Shown here piece after piece: positions 16,661-25,385 of a DNA stretch of 34,186 nucleotides (position 1 is the first letter of the stretch; each line of letters starts with the position of its first letter). The translations under genes and the position numbers were made by a program. A model generated the notes under the pieces. The model saw only the letters and a list, made by a program, of their open reading frames with translations, was not told the origin of the DNA and ran no database searches. Source of the DNA: Gammaproteobacteria bacterium (GTDB lineage: Bacteria > Pseudomonadota > Gammaproteobacteria > UBA6429 > Thiohalophilaceae); NCBI GenBank assembly GCA_026196045.1, contig JAPHRJ010000060.1, forward strand, positions 1-34,186, written 5' to 3'.

Positions 16661-17272
16661 TTAAGCGTTCTTGCGGCTCTTTCTGCGCTGCATAAATCCA
16701 AAACCAGTGAGAGCAATACCTAATAGTGCAAAACTACTGGGTTCGGGAACATGAACTGATTTACCCGAGCGCTCAATAAAAAAGCCAGAAATTCGGGTTG
16801 AGCTATTCATATCTATAGTTTGATCGTCCCAATGCCAGTTCAATAAATCAGTTGTCGCTAGCCAGCGCTGTTCTCTTCCATCGTAATCATCAGGCTGTAT
16901 ACGTCCCCAGTTAGTGTAGTCCCAAGCTTCGTTTGTAACCCAATTCCAATCCAAATCAGGAGTGAGGGCATTAAGCTCTTGCCAGCCACCTAGCCAGAAT
17001 TTGTGTCCTGTTGTGTACTGTAATAGGTTGGTTTGCATGAAAGATTGCTCTTCCGCAGAAGTGATAGTAGCTAGATGCCAGCCTTCGCCCTGATTACCTG
17101 CGGCTAGATAGTTATGAGCCTCTTGCCATGTGGTTTGTGCCATGTACACTACACCGTATTGGTGAAGTTCCCCGTCTGTGTGGGCATCCCACACGACGAA
17201 GGCGTTGGCAACGTTCGTTAATCCTAAACCACTAAATAGACTAAGTAGTATTACTTTTGTCATAGTTGGCAT
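16661..17272 (-). CDS. PEP-CTERM sorting protein with C-type-lectin-like domain
   Basis: A 203-residue exported protein. The signal peptide (1-24) ends in VANA before FVVWD. A C-type-lectin-like fold spans about 30-170: TWQEAHNYL, GWHLATITSAEEQSFM, FWLGGWQ, WNWVTNEAWDYTNWG, DDYDGREQRW and SGFFIERSG. The C-terminus is a full sorting signal: VPEPSSF at 175-181, a hydrophobic helix, then the basic cluster QRRKSRK. The domain has no cysteine at all, unlike classic disulfide-bonded lectin domains. It is divergent from the exosortase gene, its likely processing enzyme. AGGGA upstream supports the ATG at 17272. Confidence 0.92.
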   Translation of the reverse strand: MPTMTKVILLSLFSGLGLTNVANAFVVWDAHTDGELHQYGVVYMAQTTWQEAHNYLAAGNQGEGWHLATITSAEEQSFMQTNLLQYTTGHKFWLGGWQELNALTPDLDWNWVTNEAWDYTNWGRIQPDDYDGREQRWLATTDLLNWHWDDQTIDMNSSTRISGFFIERSGKSVHVPEPSSFALLGIALTGFGFMQRRKSRKNA

Positions 17273-17588
17273 ATTGTAATCCCTGTTATTTTTGTTTGAG
17301 TTTTAAATATATAATATATTTTAGAGTCTTGAATAAAAAATCGCTATAGTACTTAAGTTAGTAAAATGGATGTTATGTTAAGATAAAAAAAGGAATTGAA
17401 TACTCCAAATTGGCGGTTTCTCTCCATGAAACAAGAAAATGCAAGCTAAAATAAAAAACTATGTCGGTGAAGTTGTTCGGATAAATCGCATCAGTTATGG
17501 CTAAATATATAAATATAATTAATGCATTAGAGTAATCCTGCGCAACAGTTTGTACACAAGAATACAATTAATAGAGTACGAAACTTTG
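17273..17588. other. Divergent intergenic region between PEP-CTERM gene and exosortase
   Basis: A strongly AT-rich interval of 316 bp that must hold the promoters for both genes. I looked for a sigma-54 GG-N10-GC element, since PrsK/PrsR-regulated PEP-CTERM genes often use one, and found none on either strand. Several TATAAT-like words occur, but none with a convincing -35. No gene is supported. Confidence 0.5.
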
Positions 17589-19130
17589 ATGGATCAGCTA
17601 GAAAATTCAGGTAATTCCGTAATAAACATATCAGCCCTTGCAGTCATTACTACAATAGTCATGATATTTACGTTGTATCAGACGACAGTCTTGACGCTAT
17701 ATGAACTGTGGATAACATCGTCAAATGTGACTTATACACATGGTTCATTATTATTCTTGGTGTGCATATACCTCTTTGTTAGTAAATGGAGATTACTTGG
17801 TAGGGTCGACGTCAACCCTAGTTATATAGGCTTTAGCTTATTATCCTTAACCTCTTTAACATGGTTTCTAACAGGATTAGCTGATATTTTAATTGCTGTT
17901 CAGTTACTGATTCCTGTTTTGATTATGTTTAGTTTGTGGACATTATTTGGCTACAGGGTATTTCGAGAGTTTCTCTTTCCCGTTATGTTGATTGTTTGTG
18001 CAATACCTGTATGGGAGATTATTAACGAGGGCTGGTTGCAAAAAATAACGGCTACTGGCGTCTCTAGCATGCTTGAAGTCGTTGGTATTTCAAATTACAG
18101 GGAGGGAGTGCACATATATATTCCTGTTGGAATATTTCGTGTAGCAGAGAATTGTTCGGGAATGCGCCAATTGGTCGCAGCTATAACAATTGCCGTTATC
18201 TATTCCTATATTAATCATTTTCGAATAATGGGAATGATTGCATACACGATGGCAGCTGTAGTGTTATCTGTAATTATAAATATGACACGAATTTTTATTG
18301 TTGTTGTATCAGGGCAGTTAACAAACATGCAGCACTATTTTGTTAGAGAGGATCATGTCACATTAGGATGGGTTTTATTCGGGATAGGAATTTTCATTTT
18401 CATTTTTTTATCAAACAAAGTATTTGATAAAGGGGGATCTAAGGAGACGATGCATGAGTTTCATGCAAAAGAAGTTATTGATAAAACGGTATTCGTAAAA
18501 GGAGCTGTGTTAATCATAATTGGGATAGGTATAGGTCCATTATTGCTTCAATATTTTATATCCAAAAATAATTTAGAGACATCTGAATTTTTATTGCCTG
18601 GACAGTTTAAGGAGTGGCAGTTAATTTCAAATGTAACGTATGATTATCAACCCCATTTTCTTGCTGCATCGAACATGTATAGTGGAATATATAAATCTGG
18701 GAATGACAGTGTGTACTGTCATATTAGCTATTATGAGAAGCAGGAACAGGGCAATGAACTTATTTCGAGCCTGAACAAAATTAGTGATGATAAGATCTGG
18801 ATAATTAAATCTAGAGAAAAATATAGTGTTCATGTTAATAAAGAAAATATTAATGTTGATGAAGTGGTGATTAATTCACTTTCTGGCAAAAGTAAAGTTA
18901 TCTGGCGCTGGTATTATGTGTCAGGAAATAAAACCAGTTCGCCCATCATGGCAAAACTATTAGGTATTTGGGGAGTTCTAAAAGGAGATGTAGATTCTGC
19001 TTCTGTTGTATTGGCAACTGAAGCGGGTGTAGATATTAGCGTTGCTAGAGAAAAATTAGAAAGATTTTTAAATGAATCAATAGTGCCATTAGAAAGTTCT
19101 CTTGGTGGCGTGTCTAAATTAAGTGAGTAA
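17589..19130 (+). CDS. xrtA: Exosortase A with C-terminal EpsI-like domain
   Basis: A 513-residue inner-membrane transpeptidase-like protein that recognises and processes PEP-CTERM sorting signals. About eight membrane helices fill residues 12-275. The exosortase triad is visible: Cys189 in VAENCSGMRQL, Arg234 in NMTRIFIVV, and His256 in REDHVTLGW. A periplasmic EpsI-type domain follows (about 335-500) with FKEWQ, IWRWYYVSG and AKLLGIWGVLKGD. The C-terminal fusion is usual for the XrtA type. The frame could open at a TTG at 17550, but the ATG at 17589 is chosen; no strong Shine-Dalgarno helps decide. Its PEP-CTERM substrate gene is adjacent and divergent. The gene is clearly more AT-rich than the housekeeping block. 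Confidence 0.93.
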   Translation: MDQLENSGNSVINISALAVITTIVMIFTLYQTTVLTLYELWITSSNVTYTHGSLLFLVCIYLFVSKWRLLGRVDVNPSYIGFSLLSLTSLTWFLTGLADILIAVQLLIPVLIMFSLWTLFGYRVFREFLFPVMLIVCAIPVWEIINEGWLQKITATGVSSMLEVVGISNYREGVHIYIPVGIFRVAENCSGMRQLVAAITIAVIYSYINHFRIMGMIAYTMAAVVLSVIINMTRIFIVVVSGQLTNMQHYFVREDHVTLGWVLFGIGIFIFIFLSNKVFDKGGSKETMHEFHAKEVIDKTVFVKGAVLIIIGIGIGPLLLQYFISKNNLETSEFLLPGQFKEWQLISNVTYDYQPHFLAASNMYSGIYKSGNDSVYCHISYYEKQEQGNELISSLNKISDDKIWIIKSREKYSVHVNKENINVDEVVINSLSGKSKVIWRWYYVSGNKTSSPIMAKLLGIWGVLKGDVDSASVVLATEAGVDISVAREKLERFLNESIVPLESSLGGVSKLSE

Positions 19131-19137
19131 ATTAGAT

Positions 19138-21921
19138 ATGAAAATTAAGAATTTTTTATTTGCCTGTGTTCTGTCTTTGTGTTTGGTTTTATTAATCTCG
19201 AGTTGCGGAAGTAAACCGGATGATCAAGAAATATTTAATCAGGCGCAGTTACTGGCAAAACAGGGAAAATACAAAAAAGCTGTTATAAAATTAAAAAAAC
19301 AACTTCAGAAAAATTCACAACTTGCTGAGTCGAGGTATTTGCTCGGATCGATATACAACATTTTAGGTGATGGAGCCAGCGCAGAGAAAGAATTGTCGCG
19401 AGCGCGCTTATTGGGTGTGGAACAGGATAAAATTCTACCATTGCTAGGAAAAGCCTATTTATTACAGGGGAAAAGAAAAAAAATACTTGCCGAGATAAAA
19501 ATTGATGGAGCCGAATCTGCAGAGCTAAAAGCAAAGATACTATATTTAAGAGGAAAGGCCTATCTTGGTAAATCAGATTATAAGCAGGCTGAAACCTTAT
19601 TTAATGAATCATTTATATTTGATACTAGTTATATTGCACCATTGATTGGCCTTGCTGAATTGGGCATCCAGAAAAAAGAATATAGGAAAGCAGAGCAATA
19701 TTTAGATAAGGCGGAGAAAATAAGTCCAGAAGAGATTGAAACTAGCATTATACGGGGGATGTTGGAGTATTCCAGAGGAAGAATAACGGATGCGGAATTG
19801 GCTTACTCTAAGGCATTAGAAAGGTTGCCAGAGAATTTAACAGAGCAGGGATTTAGAGCTATTACCGGGCTTATTACTGTTCTTATACTTCAATCGAAAA
19901 ATGACATTGCCAAGCAAAAGCTTGTTGAGCTAAGAAGAAGCATACCCAAACATCCGTACCAAAAATATTTAATGGCATGGTTGAATTTCCAGGAGAAGAA
20001 ATTTGAACAGACAAGTACTATATTGCTCGAATTACAAAAAGATTTGCCCGGCCATTTACCTAGTTTGTTTTTATTGGGCGCATCTAACTATGCGCTATAT
20101 AACTTTGAGCAGGCCAATGTTTTTCTAACGAAGTTCGTGAATGCAGTACCAACACATTTACAGGGGCGTAAACTGTTAAGCATGACTCGGTTGAAACTAA
20201 GTCAACCAGGGAAAGCGTTGGAGGTTATTGAAGGTATATCTGAAAAGGATACCGAGTTACTTATGCTTGCTGGACAAGCTGCGGCTTCAATTGGGAATGC
20301 GGAGAGTCAGCTTCATTATCTAAAGAAAGCCGTCGAGGCAGAGCCTGATAATATTTCTATACGAGCTGAATTAGCAAAAGTCTATATGCAGCAAGGATTA
20401 ATGCAGGAGGCTATTGGCGAGCTGGAATCAATAAAGGGTGATAAAGATACATTGCAACATAATGTAATGTTGATCTATGCGCATTTACGCTCTGAATCGT
20501 TTGAAAAAGCCAGGGCTTTATCACAAACAATGCTGGAACAAAACCCGGATGAACCAAAGTTATATGCACTATCTGGTATTATTGAATTAACTGCAGGTAA
20601 AAGAACGGTTGCCAGAAGTTATTTTCAGAGTGCGATTAAACAAAACCAAAAATATATTCCTGCATATATTTATCTGGGACGTATGGAACTGGAAGATGGA
20701 AATCTAACAGATGCCGCTAAGTTCTTTGAGCAGGTCTTATTAATTGATGAGCAAACAACAAGTGCAATGCTGGGCTTAGCTCAGGTTGCAGAACATCGGG
20801 GTGAGAAAGATCAGGTTATTGTGTGGTTAGAGCGGGCGCGGAAGTCCAGTTCTAAAGCATTATTGCCACGTTTAATATTGGCGCGGTACTACCTGAGAAA
20901 GAGCGATAGTATAAAGGCGCTGGCTATTGCACAAGAGATGAATGAGATTAAAACAGATGAATACGACAGCCTGTTATTGTTAGGTCGTGCACAATTACAG
21001 ATAAAAAAACCGGCTGAAGCAGATATTAATTTAACCAGGCTGGTTGAGTTATACCCGAAATCAATGGAAGCATATATTGAGTTATCTCGAGCTAAATATG
21101 CTCAGCAGCAATTTGATAAGGCTAAGTCTCTGTTAAGAACAGCTATAAGTATGACGTCAGAATCATTGCGGGCTAAAAATATACTTATAAATCTGGAGCT
21201 GCAAACAGGGAATAATAATGAGGCGTTAACTCTCGCTAAGGAGTTACAGTCAAGGTATAAAGATCGTGAAATAGGATATCGGCTTGAAGGAGATATCCTG
21301 ATGGTAACCGGGCAATACGTCTTAGCACAGAAAGCATATCACCAGGCTTTTAAGATACAACCCAAACCTGGCTTGGTTATCAAATTAGGAAAGGCCTACA
21401 GCAAGGCTGGTAACAATAAAGATGCATTGGCTATTCTTACAAAGGGATTGGGTAAATTTCCTGAGCATAGCGGTATTCGAGTTTCACTGGCTTCACTATA
21501 TCAACAGCAAGGCAACCTTCAGGCCGCTGAGCGACATTATGAGAAGGTGTTGACACAACAGCCTGGCAATGTTGTTGTTTTGAATAATCTGGCAATATTG
21601 TTGACAGATAGAGCGCCAGAGAAGGCTCTGACCTATGCAAAACAGGCATACGAAATGGCACCTCAGAGTATAGCGATCATGGATACATTTGGCTGGTTAA
21701 TGATTAATCAAGGCAAGATAAAAGAGGGGGTTCAGGTATTAACGGAGGCCCTATCCAGAATTGAAGAGCCTACGATCCAGTATCACCGGGCTGTCGGCTT
21801 GAGCAAGTTGGGAGAAAAAGATCAGGCGATTGAACAATTACGCATCATTCTGAATACAAAAGTTGAATTTGCCGAGCTTCATCAGGCTCGCCAGCTCCTT
21901 AAGCAGTTAGAGCAAAATTAA
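19138..21921 (+). CDS. prsT: PEP-CTERM system TPR-repeat lipoprotein PrsT
   Basis: A 927-residue protein made almost entirely of tetratricopeptide repeats, such as AEKELSRARLLG, AEQYLDKAEKISPEE, AAKFFEQVLLIDEQ and AERHYEKVLTQQPGN. The N-terminus MKIKNFLFACVLSL leads to the lipobox ISSC with Cys23, so it is probably a membrane-anchored lipoprotein. Size and context match the TIGR02917 (PrsT) family that accompanies exosortase A. Its exact role is unknown; scaffolding of the export or sorting machinery is the usual guess. The ATG at 19138 is preferred over a GTG at 19123, which overlaps the exosortase stop, because it gives a clean signal peptide. Confidence 0.92.
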   Translation: MKIKNFLFACVLSLCLVLLISSCGSKPDDQEIFNQAQLLAKQGKYKKAVIKLKKQLQKNSQLAESRYLLGSIYNILGDGASAEKELSRARLLGVEQDKILPLLGKAYLLQGKRKKILAEIKIDGAESAELKAKILYLRGKAYLGKSDYKQAETLFNESFIFDTSYIAPLIGLAELGIQKKEYRKAEQYLDKAEKISPEEIETSIIRGMLEYSRGRITDAELAYSKALERLPENLTEQGFRAITGLITVLILQSKNDIAKQKLVELRRSIPKHPYQKYLMAWLNFQEKKFEQTSTILLELQKDLPGHLPSLFLLGASNYALYNFEQANVFLTKFVNAVPTHLQGRKLLSMTRLKLSQPGKALEVIEGISEKDTELLMLAGQAAASIGNAESQLHYLKKAVEAEPDNISIRAELAKVYMQQGLMQEAIGELESIKGDKDTLQHNVMLIYAHLRSESFEKARALSQTMLEQNPDEPKLYALSGIIELTAGKRTVARSYFQSAIKQNQKYIPAYIYLGRMELEDGNLTDAAKFFEQVLLIDEQTTSAMLGLAQVAEHRGEKDQVIVWLERARKSSSKALLPRLILARYYLRKSDSIKALAIAQEMNEIKTDEYDSLLLLGRAQLQIKKPAEADINLTRLVELYPKSMEAYIELSRAKYAQQQFDKAKSLLRTAISMTSESLRAKNILINLELQTGNNNEALTLAKELQSRYKDREIGYRLEGDILMVTGQYVLAQKAYHQAFKIQPKPGLVIKLGKAYSKAGNNKDALAILTKGLGKFPEHSGIRVSLASLYQQQGNLQAAERHYEKVLTQQPGNVVVLNNLAILLTDRAPEKALTYAKQAYEMAPQSIAIMDTFGWLMINQGKIKEGVQVLTEALSRIEEPTIQYHRAVGLSKLGEKDQAIEQLRIILNTKVEFAELHQARQLLKQLEQN

Positions 21922-22269
21922 TCGGATACCCGTCTGTAATTTATAATATATTGTTTTTAAAAGATATTATTTATGGCTTGGTTAATATTTATACGATTGG
22001 GAGAGCGATTATTGCTCATAAAAAAGGCAAAATGGCCGATTCAGAGTTTCAGACTTATCTATAACTAAATGTAGTCTATGTGTCATTTTTTAGGTGCAGT
22101 ATAATATCAATTAATTTAACCAGTTAAGGCTTATTGTCCTTGCCTGCAACGCACCACTACATCGTTAATTTAAATAAACAAAATATATAAAGTTGTTTGA
22201 TATAAACAAAACTCAAGTTGATTAGACAATATTATTCAGTGACTATTTATAGTGTATCAGGGGTCTGAC
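21922..22269. other. AT-rich leader before the polysaccharide export operon
   Basis: A 348-bp gap without a credible gene. It probably holds the promoter of the operon beginning with the export lipoprotein. A perfect inverted repeat TTGTTT-GATAT-AAACAA lies at 22193-22209. A short GAGC/GCTC hairpin lies near 22000-22020 without a proper T-run. I found no sigma-54 element with the right GG-N10-GC spacing. Confidence 0.5.
22193..22209. promoter_or_regulatory. Perfect inverted repeat, possible operator
   Basis: TTGTTT (22193-22198) and AAACAA (22204-22209) are exact inverses around GATAT, 60 bp upstream of the export lipoprotein start. The position suits a repressor or activator site, but short AT-rich palindromes also arise by chance. 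Confidence 0.3.
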
Positions 22270-22905
22270 GTGACAAAGAAATACATAAAAATCAGCATCT
22301 TAAAGTTTGTATTGATTGCGTGTTTATTACCAATGCTACAGGCATGCAGCAGTACTGGCTATTTAGGTAATGTGGAAAACAGCGAAGACATTAAAGAAAC
22401 GCCTCAATATATTATTGGTGCTGGAGACATGTTAAGGGTATTTGTCTGGGGGAATACGGATCTTAGTGGGGAAGTCCCGGTTAGACCTGATGGTCGAATT
22501 ACAACACCGCTGGTTGAAGATCTTGTTGCCAGTGGTAGAACACCAACTCAGCTTGCAAGAGAGCTGGAAACTAAGTTGAAACGTTACATGAAAAAACCAG
22601 TTGTAACGGTAACTGTAACGAATTTTACTGGAAGGTATACGGAGCAAATCCGTGTTGTTGGTGAAGTAGGATCTCCTCGAACACTTCCCTATCGTGAATA
22701 CATTACTGTGCTTGATGTCATTATTGCAGTTAATGGTTTAACGGAGTTTGCGGCGGGAAACCGTGCCAGCATTGCCAGAACCGTAAATGGAAAAATACAT
22801 AAAATTCCTGTTCGCCTCTCGGATTTGTTAGATCAGGGTGATATTTCGGCTAACGTTCAGTTGCAGCCAGGTGATATATTATTCGTGCCAGAAGCCTGGT
22901 TTTAA
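22270..22905 (+). CDS. XrtA-associated polysaccharide export lipoprotein (Wza/EpsE-like)
   Basis: A 211-residue outer-membrane export protein. The signal peptide ends in the lipobox LQAC with Cys26. The poly-export domain follows: YIIGAGDMLRVFVWGNTDLS (about 46-65), VRPDGRITTPLVEDL and VTVTVTNF. A SLBB-like part carries VVGEVGSPRTLPYREYITVLDVI and QLQPGDILFVPE. It should form the outer-membrane exit ring for the polysaccharide. The GTG at 22270 is chosen because CAGGGG lies 8-10 bases upstream; an in-frame GTG at 22252 lacks this. It is the first of a run of co-directional export genes, matching the TIGR03027 type. Confidence 0.93.
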   Translation: MTKKYIKISILKFVLIACLLPMLQACSSTGYLGNVENSEDIKETPQYIIGAGDMLRVFVWGNTDLSGEVPVRPDGRITTPLVEDLVASGRTPTQLARELETKLKRYMKKPVVTVTVTNFTGRYTEQIRVVGEVGSPRTLPYREYITVLDVIIAVNGLTEFAAGNRASIARTVNGKIHKIPVRLSDLLDQGDISANVQLQPGDILFVPEAWF

Positions 22906-22936
22906 TTTTACTACGCAGGTTACCTGGAAAAACTGA

Positions 22937-24484
22937 ATGCAACAAACAATTGAACAGATATTGCAGTACCTATTTGGAATATGGCGTTTCCGTTGGTACA
23001 TGCTTGGTGTTGCCTGGATCGTTGGTCCACTAGGTTGGGCCGTGGTTTCGATGGTACCGGATTCGTACGAATCGAGCGCTCAGGTGTATGTAGATACCGA
23101 TACAATTTTAAAGCCATTACTCCGTGGATTGTCTGTTGATTCACTGGATGTTAGTGAACAGTTCGGTTTAATGACAAAAGAGTTATTAAATCGACCAAAC
23201 TTAGAGCGTGTAGCGAGAAAAGTGGATCTGGATATCCATGCAACAACTCCGGAAGAAAAGGAAGCGATAATAAATAAAATACGCTCTAATATGGAAATTC
23301 AGGCTCTTCGTACTCACAGGGCTACACGACCAACACCACCGAACTTGTATGTTTTAACCGTAAGAAATAATGACCCCAAACAAGCCTATAATATTGTACA
23401 GGCCATGCTGGACATATTTGTTGAAGGTACATTAAGTGGTTCCCGAACGGATAATATTGTGGCGCAGAAATTTCTGGATCAGGAAATCAAGGCCTATGAA
23501 GCAAAATTGATTGTTGCTGAAAATCGTCTACGAGAGTTTCGCAAAAAAAATATCAAGTCATTGCCAGAACAGGGAAGTACTTATTATCAACGATTAAACA
23601 CATCTCAGGCCAGACTCGAAGAAGTTGATCTGGAATTAAGAGAAGAGCAATATCGTCGTGATGAGCTGATGCGGCAGTTGTCTGGAACGAGCTCACGGCG
23701 ACAGATAATGACCCAGGATGGCTCAACTATACTTTCGCCTATTGATCAAAGAATTATGACGTTACAAACAAGGCTTGATGGGCTGCTGTTAAGTTTTACT
23801 GATGAACACCCTGATGTAAGTGAAGTCAGGAATAGTTTGGCTGAGCTTGAAAAAATGAAACAGGCTGAGCAGGAAAATTCATCTCTAGATAATAACAATA
23901 GTCAGAACCCAGTATATCAGCAGATAAAATTGGCATTGGGTGAAGTTGAAGCAAATATTGCAGCAATTGAAGTTAGAAGGGATGAATATAAAAAACGTGT
24001 CGAAGTGTTACAGAAACAGATAGAGACATTGCCGCAAATTGAAGGCGAGTTACAGGCGTTAAACCGAGATTACACAGTAAATAAAACAAACTATGATACA
24101 TTGCTGACAAGAAGAGAATCTGCAAAGATGGGTGCAGCAGTTGAACAAACTGGAGAGCAGGTTAAAATTAAAGTAATTGAGCCGCCTGTTGTACCATTGT
24201 CTCCATCAGGACCTAACCGATTCCTGTTAAGCACTGTTGTACTTATTATAGCTCTAGGTGCAGGTGTGGGGGTTGCATTTGTACTTTCACAGATTAAAGC
24301 TGTTTTTTATACCCGTCATAATCTTCGTCACGAATTAGAGTTACCGGTCATAGCGACAATATCGTATACCCCTTTTGAACAGGATATGCGTCGAGAGAGA
24401 AGATATCTTGCAATGTATGTAATGGCATCAGCAGGACTATTGGCGGCTTATATTTCTGTACTCTTATTAAATGTGGCTTCCTAG
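22937..24484 (+). CDS. XrtA-associated chain-length determinant protein (Wzz/EpsF-like)
   Basis: A 515-residue inner-membrane co-polymerase of the Wzz type. The first membrane helix is at about 21-40, with the Wzz motif YESSAQVYVDTDTIL just after. A long periplasmic coiled coil (about 175-390) includes EAKLIVAENRLREFRKKN and KKRVEVLQKQIETLPQIEGE. The C-terminal helix carries the Pro-rich motif PPVVPLSPSGPNRFLLS typical of Wzz. A further hydrophobic segment ends the protein (about 490-513). It sets polymer length with the tyrosine kinase encoded 24 bp downstream. The kinase domain is a separate protein here, as in the TIGR03007/TIGR03018 pair. Confidence 0.94.
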   Translation: MQQTIEQILQYLFGIWRFRWYMLGVAWIVGPLGWAVVSMVPDSYESSAQVYVDTDTILKPLLRGLSVDSLDVSEQFGLMTKELLNRPNLERVARKVDLDIHATTPEEKEAIINKIRSNMEIQALRTHRATRPTPPNLYVLTVRNNDPKQAYNIVQAMLDIFVEGTLSGSRTDNIVAQKFLDQEIKAYEAKLIVAENRLREFRKKNIKSLPEQGSTYYQRLNTSQARLEEVDLELREEQYRRDELMRQLSGTSSRRQIMTQDGSTILSPIDQRIMTLQTRLDGLLLSFTDEHPDVSEVRNSLAELEKMKQAEQENSSLDNNNSQNPVYQQIKLALGEVEANIAAIEVRRDEYKKRVEVLQKQIETLPQIEGELQALNRDYTVNKTNYDTLLTRRESAKMGAAVEQTGEQVKIKVIEPPVVPLSPSGPNRFLLSTVVLIIALGAGVGVAFVLSQIKAVFYTRHNLRHELELPVIATISYTPFEQDMRRERRYLAMYVMASAGLLAAYISVLLLNVAS

Positions 24485-24508
24485 TCAATTCACATAGGAA
24501 ATACTAAT

Positions 24509-25375
24509 ATGAGTAGCATAGAAAAGGTTGTTGAGCTTCTTAAAAAGACGGCCCCCGGCGGCCCAGCAGTAACTCAGCCAAATACAGTTGATGGACATGA
24601 CACAGCTGATGCTAGCCAGAATACTCAGAAGCTAAATATTGATCTGGATTATCTAAAAGAACACGGGGTGATTACGCCGGATACAATGGAGAGTGTCAAG
24701 GCGGAAGAGTTTCGTGGATTAAAGCGGCCAATATTACGTAATGCCTTTGGACGTAATGCGGTACTCGTTGATCAGGGCAATATGGTTATGGTGACGAGTA
24801 GCCTTCCTGGTGAAGGGAAGACTTTCACAGCTTTAAGCCTGGCTATGAGTATTGCAGTAGAAAAGGATACAACGGTTTTATTAGTTGATTGTGATGTAGT
24901 GAACCCTTCATTAAGTCGGTTTTTGAAAATACAGGATAACCCCGGTTTAACAGATTACCTTAATGACTCAGGTGTTGGGTTTAATGAAATTATAATAAGT
25001 ACCGATATTGAGAACCTGAAGGTAATGCCCGCAGGTAGACAGTTTAGTCAGTCGACAGAACTGCTTGCCAGTGAAAGGATGGAAATGTTAACTACCGAGA
25101 TATCACAACGTTATAACGACAGGGTTATTTTATTTGATAGCCCACCATTATTGTTGGCAAGTCAGGCGGCAGTTCTTGCGCAATTAATGGGGCAAATTAT
25201 TGTTATTGTAGAAGCAGAAAAAACACCAAAAAGTGCAGTAAAGGAAGCAATTAGTTTGCTTGATGAAGATAAAGCGATTGGCGTGGTACTTAATAAAACA
25301 AAAAAATTAAGCAGTAAAAGTTATTACGGTTCTTACTATGGGTCATATGGGTCATATGGATCACCTGAAAGCTAA
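24509..25375 (+). CDS. XrtA-associated tyrosine autokinase (CpsD/CapB-like)
   Basis: A 288-residue cytoplasmic BY-kinase. Walker A SSLPGEGKT is at 97-105, the Walker A' LLVDCD at 124-129, and Walker B-like VILFDSPPLL near 210. The C-terminal tail (272-283) holds six tyrosines in the YGS-type cluster, the expected autophosphorylation site. It works with the Wzz-like protein upstream, cycling phosphorylation to control polymer assembly; the LMW phosphatase at 33535 is the likely reverse partner. A good AGGAAA site precedes the ATG. The tail is encoded by a 9-bp tandem repeat at 25337-25363. Confidence 0.94.
   Translation: MSSIEKVVELLKKTAPGGPAVTQPNTVDGHDTADASQNTQKLNIDLDYLKEHGVITPDTMESVKAEEFRGLKRPILRNAFGRNAVLVDQGNMVMVTSSLPGEGKTFTALSLAMSIAVEKDTTVLLVDCDVVNPSLSRFLKIQDNPGLTDYLNDSGVGFNEIIISTDIENLKVMPAGRQFSQSTELLASERMEMLTTEISQRYNDRVILFDSPPLLLASQAAVLAQLMGQIIVIVEAEKTPKSAVKEAISLLDEDKAIGVVLNKTKKLSSKSYYGSYYGSYGSYGSPES
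25337..25363 (+). repeat. 9-bp tandem repeat coding for the kinase tyrosine tail
   Basis: TATGGGTCA, TATGGGTCA and TATGGATCA follow each other in frame and encode Tyr-Gly-Ser three times (residues 277-285). Length change by slippage would add or remove tyrosines without breaking the frame. Confidence 0.85.
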
Positions 25376-25385
25376 GTGGTGATTT

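Noticed and set aside
17373-17567. A 64-residue minus-strand frame in the xrtA divergent region
   Set aside because: AT-rich intergenic sequence, no recognisable motif or ribosome binding site, and it overlaps the start region of the exosortase. A chance open frame is more likely.
21922-22269. Sigma-54 promoter of the PrsK/PrsR type
   Set aside because: GGCTTATTGTCCTTGC near 22130 looked promising, but the GG to GC spacing is 12 bases, not 10, and no TGGCAC is present.
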